From positions 1,820,001 through 1,884,000 of the forward strand of contig OY282368.1 of the NCBI GenBank assembly GCA_958295725.1: DNA of 64,000 bases, read 5' to 3'. How positions within the stretch are numbered: the stretch's first letter is position 1; the number at the start of each line of letters is the position of its first letter. The DNA comes from an uncultured Alphaproteobacteria bacterium. GTDB taxonomy: Bacteria; Pseudomonadota; Alphaproteobacteria; UBA2966. Under the pieces are notes generated by a model, which worked only from the letters and a program-made list of their open reading frames with translations, had not been told where the DNA came from and did not search any database. Both the position numbers and the translations under genes were made by a program. This document shows positions 20,889 through 28,724 of this stretch, in pieces.

Positions 20889-22363
20889 CGCCGTCGTTTG
20901 CGCAGAAAACGCTCGTGATGGCGCACCGCCGCGAGCGCCCCCGCCGCGTCGGGCAACTCGTCGAACACCGGAACTCCCATGGCCTGAACCTTCCGCCGGT
21001 CAGCGATCTTACGCTCCTCCACCTGGAGGGACCCGTCGGAGCGCAGCACGAGAAGGAAATGGGTGCGCGCCGCCGCCCGCGCCTGGGCCTCCAACGACGA
21101 CTCCACCATGTGCGCGGTGTAGTCCGCCTCCTGATCATAAGACAAGGTAAAGACGGGAACGTTGACGTGCATGACGAACGCGTCCGGTTCGCCCGAGGCG
21201 TAGACGGCGTCCACTATCCGCCCGGCGACGCGCCCGTCGTCCACCCGCAACGTTCCGCCCGGCGCGTCGATCGGATTGTCGATGCTGGTCCCGGGCGGAA
21301 AGTTCATCTCCTCGAGAAGGCGGACGGCCTCGTCCCCGAACCGGGGCACGTCCAACCCGGCGCGCGCGAAGCAGTCGGTGGCGAGGACGCTGGCGCCGCC
21401 GCCGTTGCCGAACATCACCACGTTCCGCGTCGGGCGATCGGCCCTGGGCTTCAGGAACTGGAACGCCAACAGGGCGTCCAGGAACTCGTCCAGCGTATCG
21501 ACGAGCACGAGCCCCGTCTGCTCGGCGAGCGCCCGCCAGACGCGCCCATCGCTGGCCAACGCCCCGGTGTGGGATGCGGCGGCGCGCTTCCCTTGCTCCG
21601 TCATCCCACCCTTCATCAGGACGACCGGCTTCGCGCCGTCGAGGTCGCGCAGGATCTCGACAAAACGACGACCGTCCCCGATCGCCTCGGTATAGAGGCC
21701 GATCACCCCGGTGGCCGGGTCGGCGGCATAAAACTCGAGAATGTCGTTGGCGCCGAGATCGGCGCTGTTGCCCACGGTCACGAGACGGCTGAAGCGAATG
21801 CCGCGAGTGCCGCCGCGTCGGACGATGTCGACCCCGAGACCGCCCGACTGCGAGACGACGCCGACCGGACCGGGGTCGCGGGGGGACCCCGCGATGAAGG
21901 TGACACGGCCGTTCGGACAATAGACGCCGAGACAGTTGGGGCCGATGACGCGGACACCGGCTCCGCGCGCCGCGCGCAGGAGCTCTTCCTGAAGGCCCCG
22001 CCGCTCCTCGCGCTCGCCGAAGCCGCTCGAGACGACGAGCGCGTACTTCACACGCCCCCTGGCCATGGCGAGGGTCTCCGGCGCCTGGGGCGCGGCGACG
22101 ACGATATAGGCGAAATCGACGGGCTCGGGCGTCTCGCCGAGCGACGGGTACGCCTTCAGCCCCTCCACCTCGCCGGCGCGGGGATGGATGGGATAGACGG
22201 CGCCGCCGTACTCCATGCCGCGCAGGTGGCGGATCATCTCGTTGCCGAGGGTCACCTTCGAGGTGGAGGCTCCGACGACCGCGCAGGTGCGGGGCTCGAA
22301 GAGAGGGCGGAAGCGCTCCCGGATACCGGCCTCGCGGGCCGACGGTCGAACGTCGCCGCCCAT
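20885..22363 (-). CDS. ADP-forming acyl-CoA synthetase, alpha (CoA-binding) subunit
   Basis: 492 residues of the acetyl-CoA synthetase (NDP-forming) / succinyl-CoA ligase alpha family, which interconvert acyl-CoA plus ADP and phosphate with acid, CoA and ATP. The CoA-binding Rossmann domain opens with CAVVGASTSKVTLGNEMI near residue 27. The two ligase-type flavodoxin-like domains follow (GPNCLGVYCPNG; VSQSGGLGVDI). The phosphorylated histidine is His265 in ASHTGALASDG. It lies 9 bp downstream of the ATP-grasp beta subunit and overlaps the TMTC-like gene by ATGA. Substrate acid unknown. Its place at the head of a glycosyltransferase operon is unexpected. Confidence 0.88.
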   Translation of the reverse strand: MGGDVRPSAREAGIRERFRPLFEPRTCAVVGASTSKVTLGNEMIRHLRGMEYGGAVYPIHPRAGEVEGLKAYPSLGETPEPVDFAYIVVAAPQAPETLAMARGRVKYALVVSSGFGEREERRGLQEELLRAARGAGVRVIGPNCLGVYCPNGRVTFIAGSPRDPGPVGVVSQSGGLGVDIVRRGGTRGIRFSRLVTVGNSADLGANDILEFYAADPATGVIGLYTEAIGDGRRFVEILRDLDGAKPVVLMKGGMTEQGKRAAASHTGALASDGRVWRALAEQTGLVLVDTLDEFLDALLAFQFLKPRADRPTRNVVMFGNGGGASVLATDCFARAGLDVPRFGDEAVRLLEEMNFPPGTSIDNPIDAPGGTLRVDDGRVAGRIVDAVYASGEPDAFVMHVNVPVFTLSYDQEADYTAHMVESSLEAQARAAARTHFLLVLRSDGSLQVEERKIADRRKVQAMGVPVFDELPDAAGALAAVRHHERFLRKRRR

Positions 22364-22372
22364 GACGCGGGC

Positions 22373-23077
22373 TCAGTCCCGTTTCAGGACGAACCGCGCG
22401 TCCACCGCCACGGCCCCGTTCCCGGACACGATGAGCGGATTGATGTCGATCTCGGTGACCTTGCCCTCGAGCGAGAGCATCATGCCGCCCTCTCCGCCAA
22501 CCTTGAGCAGCGTATCGACGATGGCCTCCTCCGACGCGCGGATTCCTCCGCGCGCGCCGCGCAGCAGTTTCACGGCCTTGAGCTCGTCAATCATCTCGCG
22601 GGCGTCGACCGGCGCGATGGGGCAGACGCGGAAGGCCACGTCCGCGAAGACCTCGACGAATATCCCGCCAAGGCCGAACATGACGACGGGTCCGAAGGTC
22701 GGGTCGGTCGATCCGCCCACCACCACCTCGTGGCCGGCCGGCGCCATCTCCTCGACGAGATAGCCCTCGATGTCGTCCGTATGCGCCCGGGCGGCGGACT
22801 CGATCTCGCGCAACGCCGACTCGAGCTCCGCGGCGGAACCGATGCCGACCTTGACGCCGCCGACGTCGCTCTTGTGAACGATGTCGGGCGATACGACCTT
22901 GGCCACGAGAGGGGGACTCAGCCCGGCGAAGGCGTCGGCCGCGCCGTCGGGCCCGGCGACCGACATCGACGCGGGAACCCCGATCCCGTTCGCCGCCAGC
23001 ACGCGCTTGCCGCTCTCCTCGTCGAGGACGCCGCGCCCCGCCCTCAGGGCCGCGCCGATGGCGGCGTCGACATCCAT
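22373..23077 (-). CDS. ADP-forming acyl-CoA synthetase, beta (ATP-grasp) subunit
   Basis: 234-residue ATP-grasp protein of the ACD beta family, which binds nucleotide and partners the alpha subunit. Visible signatures are VAKVVSPDIVHKSDVGGVKV, GYLVEEMAPAGHEVVVGG, MFGLGGIFVEVFADVAFRV and the C-terminal EIDINPLIVSGNGAVAVDAR. The ATG at 23077 follows a strong GGGGGGAG ribosome site; the open frame upstream of it has no family similarity. It is the first gene of the minus-strand operon that runs to 11971, with a promoter-like element just upstream. Confidence 0.9.
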   Translation of the reverse strand: MDVDAAIGAALRAGRGVLDEESGKRVLAANGIGVPASMSVAGPDGAADAFAGLSPPLVAKVVSPDIVHKSDVGGVKVGIGSAAELESALREIESAARAHTDDIEGYLVEEMAPAGHEVVVGGSTDPTFGPVVMFGLGGIFVEVFADVAFRVCPIAPVDAREMIDELKAVKLLRGARGGIRASEEAIVDTLLKVGGEGGMMLSLEGKVTEIDINPLIVSGNGAVAVDARFVLKRD

Positions 23078-23102
23078 TTCAATCTCCCCCCGGCATGGTG
23101 GT

Positions 23103-23131
23103 TGTATAGCCAGCGCCGCGAACCCGGGCAA
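23103..23131 (-). promoter_or_regulatory. predicted promoter of the acyl-CoA synthetase / mannosyltransferase operon
   Basis: On the minus strand, TTGCCC (-35, 23131-23126), a 17-bp spacer and TATACA (-10, 23108-23103). The -10 box ends 25 bp before the first ATG of the operon. It is the only good sigma-70-like element I see ahead of the six downstream genes, most of which are joined by overlaps or short gaps. Confidence 0.5.
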
Positions 23132-23170
23132 CCGGCGCCCGGCTCCGGCCACGATGCTCCGCACGGGATC

Positions 23171-23252
23171 CGCCCACCGACGAGCTCGACGATATCAACC
23201 GGTGGATCGATGCCTTCACCGACGAGTGACCTGGTTCAGACGGATATGAGAC
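23171..23252 (+). mobile_element. IS481 fossil: transposase fragment joined to a terminal repeat
   Basis: Bases 23171-23226 translate as a fragment close to the DDINRWIDAF part of the 1139-bp element's transposase and end in a stop. They are followed directly by TGACCTGGTTCAGACGGATA (from 23227), an L-type terminal repeat of the same element. In intact copies these two parts lie almost a kilobase apart and in a different arrangement, so this is a deletion/recombination scar. It sits between the divergently transcribed operon and yghU. Confidence 0.75.
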
Positions 23253-23262
23253 GCGCTATAGT
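23235..23262 (+). promoter_or_regulatory. possible IS-derived promoter for the yghU-like gene
   Basis: TTCAGA inside the fossil terminal repeat (23235-23240) lies 16 bp before TATAGT (23257-23262), a near-consensus -10. This would drive transcription toward the GST gene at 23331. The -35 matches consensus at four of six positions. The prediction is from sequence only. Confidence 0.4.
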
Positions 23263-23330
23263 GGGGCGCGGCGCGCCATGCGCCGACAGTCGCGCCGGTA
23301 TCGGGGCCACGGTCGAAGGGAGTTGCACGA

Positions 23331-24215
23331 ATGAACGACGCATCGGAATACGTTCCGCCCAAGGTCTGGACATGGGAGAAGGAGAACGGCGGACGGTTCG
23401 CCAACATCAACCGCCCCGTCGCGGGATCCACGCATGACGAGGATCTCCCCGTCGGGAAGCACCCGTTGCAGCTCTATTCGCTCGCCACACCGAACGGCGT
23501 GAAGGTCACCGTGTTGCTCGAGGAGTTGCTGGCGCTGGGCCACGACGGGGCCGAGTACGACGCCTGGTTGATCAGGATCGGCGAGGGCGACCAATTCGGC
23601 AGCGGCTTCGTCGAGGTCAACCCCAACTCCAAGATCCCCGCGCTGATGGACCGTAGCGCTCCGAAACCGACGCGGGTGTTCGAATCCGGCGCGATCCTCC
23701 TGTACCTGGCGGAGAAGTTCGGGGACTTCCTGCCCAAGGACCCCGCCGACAAGCCAGAATGCCTGTCATGGCTGTTCTGGCAGATGGGCAGCGCGCCGTA
23801 TCTCGGCGGGGGGTTCGGCCACTTCTACGCCTACGCCCCGGAAAAAATCGAGTACGCCATCAACCGCTTCGCCATGGAGACCAAACGGCAGCTCGACGTG
23901 CTCGACCGGCATCTGGCCGAGAACCGGTACATGTGCGGCGACGAGTACACGATCGCCGACATGGCCATCTGGCCGTGGTACGGACAGCTCCTGTTGAACC
24001 GGCTCTACGATGGCTCGGAATTTCTCGACGCGTCCTCGTACAGGCACGTCAACAGATGGACCGAGGCGATCGGCGAGCGCGAGGCCGTCAGGCGCGGGCG
24101 CATGGTCAACCGCGTCCAGGGGGAACCGGAAACGCAACTGCGCGAGCGGCACGACGCCAGCGACTTCGAGCTGCGGACGCAGGACAAGCTGGAACCCGAA
24201 ACGGCGGAGGGTTGA
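23331..24215 (+). CDS. yghU: YghU-type glutathione S-transferase / disulfide reductase
   Basis: 294 residues collinear with E. coli YghU, a nu-class GST that binds two glutathiones and reduces disulfides and organic peroxides in the cytosol. The family start PPKVWTWEKENGGRFANINR and the glutathione-binding SLATPNGVKVTVLLEELL (thioredoxin-fold domain) are present, as are NPNSKIPAL, ESGAILLYLAEKFG and the C-terminal helical domain with DEYTIADMAIWPWYG. The tail ERHDASDFELRTQDK also matches. The ribosome site is GAAGGGAG. It is a single gene, with a possible promoter made partly from an IS fossil. Confidence 0.93.
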   Translation: MNDASEYVPPKVWTWEKENGGRFANINRPVAGSTHDEDLPVGKHPLQLYSLATPNGVKVTVLLEELLALGHDGAEYDAWLIRIGEGDQFGSGFVEVNPNSKIPALMDRSAPKPTRVFESGAILLYLAEKFGDFLPKDPADKPECLSWLFWQMGSAPYLGGGFGHFYAYAPEKIEYAINRFAMETKRQLDVLDRHLAENRYMCGDEYTIADMAIWPWYGQLLLNRLYDGSEFLDASSYRHVNRWTEAIGEREAVRRGRMVNRVQGEPETQLRERHDASDFELRTQDKLEPETAEG

Positions 24216-24442
24216 GCGGGCGGCACGGCACGGGGCCGAGCCGAGCCGCGCGTTCGGCGACGGGAAGATGGATGGAGTTTCGGGCCGGGAGTGTCCGATG
24301 AGGCTGGCATAGGGACTACCGTCCTACGACAAGCCGCCCCGACGGCTTTACCGGTTCATGTCACCGTACTACGCATCGTTGCGCGGGTCATCCCGGCGGC
24401 ACCCCGTGAACTGCGGTCAGCCATTCGGAGCGCAGTCCCGAT

Positions 24443-27400
24443 ATGCGATTGAGACCGGACCAGAACATCGTCCGAGAGGGCGTTGTCAGCGATCGGCGGA
24501 TCATCCGGCCGGACAACGGTCCCCCCTTCGTGAAGGCGACGCTGCGCATCGAGCGCGAGGATAGCTTGCCCGTGATCTGGTGGGATGCCGGCAGGGCTCC
24601 GAAGATCGGAGCACGGGTCCGCATCAAGGGCACAGTTCGTCCTTTCAATGGCATATCCGAAATCCATGTGCGGGAGACGGAGGTCGAGCGGACGTCGCCG
24701 CCCGACGATCCGCGCGCGGCACTCGCGGGGTATTTTCTCGGGTGCGTCGAGGCGGAGGCATCCAGCTCGCTGCGTCTGCGGTCTCACAATCATGTCGAGC
24801 TCGCCGAAGGCGCGAGCCCTTTTCACGGCGATATCGTCGTGCCAAACGACGAAACGACGAGACGCTGGTTCCAACAGAGAGAAATGGAGATCGGCGAAAC
24901 GCTGACGGCCGGATGGCCTCTTGTCATGGGAACGGATCCGGATGGAACATCGGGACAAACAGCCGCCTATCCTTTGCTGATAACCGATGTGCGAGTAACC
25001 AGGAGAGACCGTGGATGGCGCTGCGAGCGACGCGGCAACACAGTCGAAATAAACGCCCTCGCGCTGGAGCTTCTTGGCGCTGACCGTCGCGAACGGGACG
25101 CGCTCGTCAATGCGATAGAAGACACCCCCCAAGTCGAAGAGGCTACGGCGCCAAGCAAGCGCGCGGACGCCATGCTTCAGTCGCTACGCGACGGCGGGAT
25201 CGATGGTCTGGACGATCTGAATCCCGAAAGCCTGACACCGATGTCAAATCGGCCGGGTATCCAGAACGCGGGCGTCGTCATGGCCGCGACGATGGGCTCC
25301 CATATCCGGTCTCTGGTCGGCGACCTGGACGAATTGGTCAACAGGCCGGAGCTCCTGACGACGGGGCCGGCGGCCGTGCTGCTCGGTGAAGCCGCGCCGT
25401 CGTCCGTTCCGCCTCCGGAACCGCACCCGACCGTCGTTCCTTCCACCATAAGGCAAGACCAAGCCGTCCACGCCGCGATGCAAAATGCGCTGACCGTCGT
25501 GACCGGCCCGCCCGGCACCGGAAAATCGCAGGTGATCGTCAATGCCGTCGCAGCGGCCGTCTCGCGGGGAGAGACCGTACTGGTCGCGTCGAAGAACAAT
25601 AGAGCGGTGGATGTCGTCGTCGACCGCCTGCGTCTCACGTCCCCCGACGCCGTCGTCGTTCGTGTGGGCGCGTCGAACCGTCGAAACGAGGTCGGAGAGT
25701 ATATCGCCAAGGCGCTGTCCACCGATCCACGATCGGTCGATCCGGTGGCGGCGCGTCACGATTGGGCCAAGGTCGCGAAACAGGTGCGGGAGATCCACCT
25801 TGTCCTGCGTGATCGGATGCGGGCCGAGAGTCGGCTGACCGGGCTGCGCGCCATGTTGTCCGAATGTCTTGGTCGGCTTCCCGGCGATACGCTTTTCGAT
25901 GTCGATTCCGCCGAACTGGACGCGGCGCTGGCCGGCGCACGGGAGGCGCTCGACGAATTCGGCCGATGGCTGGGCCTGTTCGGGCGATGGCACCGGCACC
26001 GGAAACGGCTGGAACGCGCGAGAGCCGCCCTCGGGCGGCTCGGGTCGCTCCTCGGCCTCGACCGATCCGCGGTCGAGGCGTGCCTCGCCGCGGTCGCCGG
26101 CAATCCGGGAAGATCGCTCTCGCCGCGACGCGACTTCCTGCCGACCGAAGCCTTGGCCGACGGGTTGCGCGACGCTCTGACACGCAGACGCAAGATCGCC
26201 GAGATAGAGGCTCATCTCGGACGATTGCCACAGAAGCACGAGCTCGACGATCGGCTGCATGGCCTGTCCGGGGAGCGGGTCGCCGCCGGACGGGCATTGC
26301 TGGACTCGAGGTGGGGGGAAATCCGCCGCGGCGACTCCGCCGCCCGCGCCGCCGCCAACGAATGCGCCGAGAGTTTCGGGCGCGCGACGTCGGCGGGAAC
26401 CGGGTTTCGACGCGCGCTCAAGCTCATTCCCACCGCCCTTCCGGCCCTCCCGGTGTGGGCGGTCACGAATCTGTCCGCCCGAACCAACCTGCCGCTCCGA
26501 CCCGGGTTGTTCGACCTGGCGGTGATCGACGAGGCGTCGCAATGCGATGTGGCGTCCGCCCTGCCGATCCTGGTTCGGGCGAAGCGCGCCCTGATTCTGG
26601 GCGACCGGCGGCAGCTCGTTCACATCACTTCGCTCAGCCGCTCCCGCGAGATGCAGATCGCCCGGAGATGGGGGCTGGCGGACGAACGCGCGGAGGAGTT
26701 CAGCTATCGCGACCGCAGCTGCTTCGGCCTCGCATCGACCCGGGTGGAGGCGTCGCCCATATTCCTCGATCTGCACTTCCGTTCCCATCCGGCCATCGTC
26801 GGCTTCGCCGACAAGCATTTCTACGAGGGACGGCTCGAATGGTGCAGCGACGCCAAACCGCCCGACGGCGCGCGGGCCATCGAGTGGGTTCGCGTCCCGG
26901 GAACCAGCGCCCGAGGGCCGCACGGGCGCAGCTGGATCAATCGGGCCGAGGCCGAAACGCTCGCGCGCCGGATCGTGGAAACCCTTCCGCAAGCGAAGGG
27001 TCTGAATCTCTCCATCGGAGCCGTGACGCCATACGGAGCGCAGGCCGACTTGATCCGAAGGCTGGTCGCCGCCCGGATCGCGGACGAGGATCTGCAATCG
27101 TTGCGGGTCGCAACCACACATCGATTCCAGGGCGATGAATGCGACGTCATGTATTTCTCCCCGGTGATCGACTCGTCGATGCCGGAGCGGCAGGTGAGAT
27201 TCGCGGCCGACCCGAACCTGATCAACGTCGCCTTGAGCCGCGCGCGGCGGCGTCTGGTCATTGTCGGAAATATCGAAGCATGTCTGGCTCGCCGGAACGT
27301 ACTCGGCGAACTCGCGCGATACGTGGCACGGCTCGAAGCTGGGGGGTTCGACAGTCCGCTTGAACTCGCACTCCACGAGGCCCTCTTGGCGCGGGGAATT

Positions 27401-27655
27401 GCAGCCCGGACCGGCGTGGTCGTCGCCGGTTACCGACTCGACCTCGCAGTCATGCACGGCGACGCTCAGATAGATGTGGAGTGCGACGGCAGTCCGTTTC
27501 ACGTGGATCGTGAAAGCGACTCGACGCGAGATGCGGCCATCGAAGCGGAGGGATGGAAAGTCATACGCTTCAGCGGCCGTAAGCTCGGCCGCGATATCGA
27601 GCAGTGCGTCGAGACAATTTCGGCGGTTGTGTCCGAGGTCTCGAACGAGTCATGA
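24443..27655 (+). CDS. OB-fold / SF1 helicase / PD-(D/E)XK nuclease fusion
   Basis: 1070-residue protein of probable nucleic-acid defence or repair. The N-terminal 75 residues look like an OB fold (VREGVVSDRRI; ARVRIKGTVRPFNGISEI). The UPF1/DNA2-type superfamily 1 motor has Walker A GPPGTGKS at 355-362, Walker B VIDEASQCD around Asp696-Glu697, a Gln/Arg motif ILGDRRQL, FRSHPAI, and motifs V/VI in THRFQGDECDV and NVALSRARRRLVIVG. A helical insertion of about 300 residues separates motif Ia from Walker B. The last 100 residues (SPLELALHEAL from 970, YRLDLAV, VECDG at Glu1013-Asp1015, EGWKVIRF) resemble the restriction-endonuclease-like domains attached to bacterial SF1 helicases. Lower GC and different codon use from its neighbours, especially in the N-terminal third, suggest transfer. 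Confidence 0.82.
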   Translation: MRLRPDQNIVREGVVSDRRIIRPDNGPPFVKATLRIEREDSLPVIWWDAGRAPKIGARVRIKGTVRPFNGISEIHVRETEVERTSPPDDPRAALAGYFLGCVEAEASSSLRLRSHNHVELAEGASPFHGDIVVPNDETTRRWFQQREMEIGETLTAGWPLVMGTDPDGTSGQTAAYPLLITDVRVTRRDRGWRCERRGNTVEINALALELLGADRRERDALVNAIEDTPQVEEATAPSKRADAMLQSLRDGGIDGLDDLNPESLTPMSNRPGIQNAGVVMAATMGSHIRSLVGDLDELVNRPELLTTGPAAVLLGEAAPSSVPPPEPHPTVVPSTIRQDQAVHAAMQNALTVVTGPPGTGKSQVIVNAVAAAVSRGETVLVASKNNRAVDVVVDRLRLTSPDAVVVRVGASNRRNEVGEYIAKALSTDPRSVDPVAARHDWAKVAKQVREIHLVLRDRMRAESRLTGLRAMLSECLGRLPGDTLFDVDSAELDAALAGAREALDEFGRWLGLFGRWHRHRKRLERARAALGRLGSLLGLDRSAVEACLAAVAGNPGRSLSPRRDFLPTEALADGLRDALTRRRKIAEIEAHLGRLPQKHELDDRLHGLSGERVAAGRALLDSRWGEIRRGDSAARAAANECAESFGRATSAGTGFRRALKLIPTALPALPVWAVTNLSARTNLPLRPGLFDLAVIDEASQCDVASALPILVRAKRALILGDRRQLVHITSLSRSREMQIARRWGLADERAEEFSYRDRSCFGLASTRVEASPIFLDLHFRSHPAIVGFADKHFYEGRLEWCSDAKPPDGARAIEWVRVPGTSARGPHGRSWINRAEAETLARRIVETLPQAKGLNLSIGAVTPYGAQADLIRRLVAARIADEDLQSLRVATTHRFQGDECDVMYFSPVIDSSMPERQVRFAADPNLINVALSRARRRLVIVGNIEACLARRNVLGELARYVARLEAGGFDSPLELALHEALLARGIAARTGVVVAGYRLDLAVMHGDAQIDVECDGSPFHVDRESDSTRDAAIEAEGWKVIRFSGRKLGRDIEQCVETISAVVSEVSNES

Positions 27656-27897
27656 ACGCGACGTTCTTTACGGCAAGCGACCGTGAAATACGAGAGGCAC
27701 ACTTGATGGCGGCGCACGTCGCACCCGACCCGATGCGCGGGAGCAGCAGCGATCTTCCGAAGATCATGTCGAACGAACGCCCTCCCGCCGAACCCGGTCG
27801 GCGGCGGTCTCGCGGCCCGCGGCGCGAACGCCGCTACCAGTCGAACCGGCGGACGACCGCCAGACGCAGGACGCCGAGCCTGTTCTCGATCCTGTAG
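27652..27897 (+). pseudogene. possible truncated partner ORF of the helicase-nuclease
   Basis: An ORF of about 81 codons starts in an ATGA overlap with the helicase stop codon (MNATFFTASDREIREAHLMA). The first 45 or so residues have balanced composition; beyond that it becomes Arg-rich and runs antisense into the outer-membrane protein gene. It may be the surviving 5' end of a second operon gene, or chance. I recognise no family. Confidence 0.25.
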
Positions 27898-28670
27898 GAG
27901 ACGGGCCGTCGAGTGGTTCCGGCACCGCAGCACCGACCGTCGCCGGACCGGTTCGCGGAATGCGCGCTCCGCCCGAAATCCAGATACGAGCCCTCGAGCC
28001 GCAGTGTCCAGGCGTCGGCCAGAACGGTCTCGATCCCCGCGCCGATCGTCCACCCGACCGTCGTGTCGTCATCGCGGAAAGAGTCGTCGGGGTCCACGTA
28101 CTGGGGAGAGCAGGCTTGGCGGACGGTGTCGAATTCCTGATCGAGATCGGTCAGCGAATTGACGATCCGAGCGACCGCCGGACCCGCGGCGACGAAAACC
28201 GTGGCCGGTCCCATCGCCCGCTCGACTCCGACGCGCGCCGCGACGATCCATCGAAACTTCGATTCCGCCGTCTCGTCCCCACCTTGGGGGCATGTGGGAA
28301 GGGTTCTGGGTCTGGGCGGATCCAGCCGGTTCGTCCTCGCCGACAGATCGCCGAACGCGCCGTCGAGTTCGACTCTGAAGGGCACGCCGCCGACGTCGAG
28401 TTTCCTTCCCGCCAGCGCGCCGACGACGATCCCGGCATCGTCGTAACCGACGGAAGAGCCGGGATTGCCGTTGGCGAAGCCGTCGACATCGACGATCCGG
28501 TTGTCCGGCCGGCCGGCGCCGGCGAAAACGCCGGCGTAGGTCTCCGTCCAATTGAAAACAGCACCTTCGTTCCCGGCGTTCGCGGGACCGCCGATGGCGA
28601 ACGCCGGAAGAGCAAGCAGGACAAGAATGGCGATACGCCACGCGGCACCGCGCCGGGAATCCTCGTTCAT
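27834..28670 (-). CDS. outer-membrane beta-barrel protein
   Basis: 278 residues with an N-terminal signal peptide (IAILVLLALPAFAIGGPANA, cleavage near residue 32). The mature part has alternating hydrophobic strands and Gly/Asp-rich turns typical of an 8-strand OmpA/OmpW-like barrel (TYAGVFAGAGR; IVVGALAGRKLDVGG; GWTIGAGIETVLADAWTLRLEGSYLDFG), ending in a strand terminated by an aromatic residue (RRFDW), the usual barrel-assembly signal. Four Cys residues could form exported disulfides. The exact function is unknown. IS481 copy B begins 55 bp upstream of the start codon, so the original promoter may have been cut off. Confidence 0.72.
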   Translation of the reverse strand: MNEDSRRGAAWRIAILVLLALPAFAIGGPANAGNEGAVFNWTETYAGVFAGAGRPDNRIVDVDGFANGNPGSSVGYDDAGIVVGALAGRKLDVGGVPFRVELDGAFGDLSARTNRLDPPRPRTLPTCPQGGDETAESKFRWIVAARVGVERAMGPATVFVAAGPAVARIVNSLTDLDQEFDTVRQACSPQYVDPDDSFRDDDTTVGWTIGAGIETVLADAWTLRLEGSYLDFGRSAHSANRSGDGRCCGAGTTRRPVSYRIENRLGVLRLAVVRRFDW

Positions 28671-28724
28671 GGTCCTTGTCCTTCTCGCTACTGTCGATTT
28701 CGGGGGCCGGAGACGGTCATGCGA

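Noticed and set aside
27604-27651. Extension of the ORF after the helicase back to 27604
   Set aside because: It lies fully inside the helicase C-terminus in another frame.
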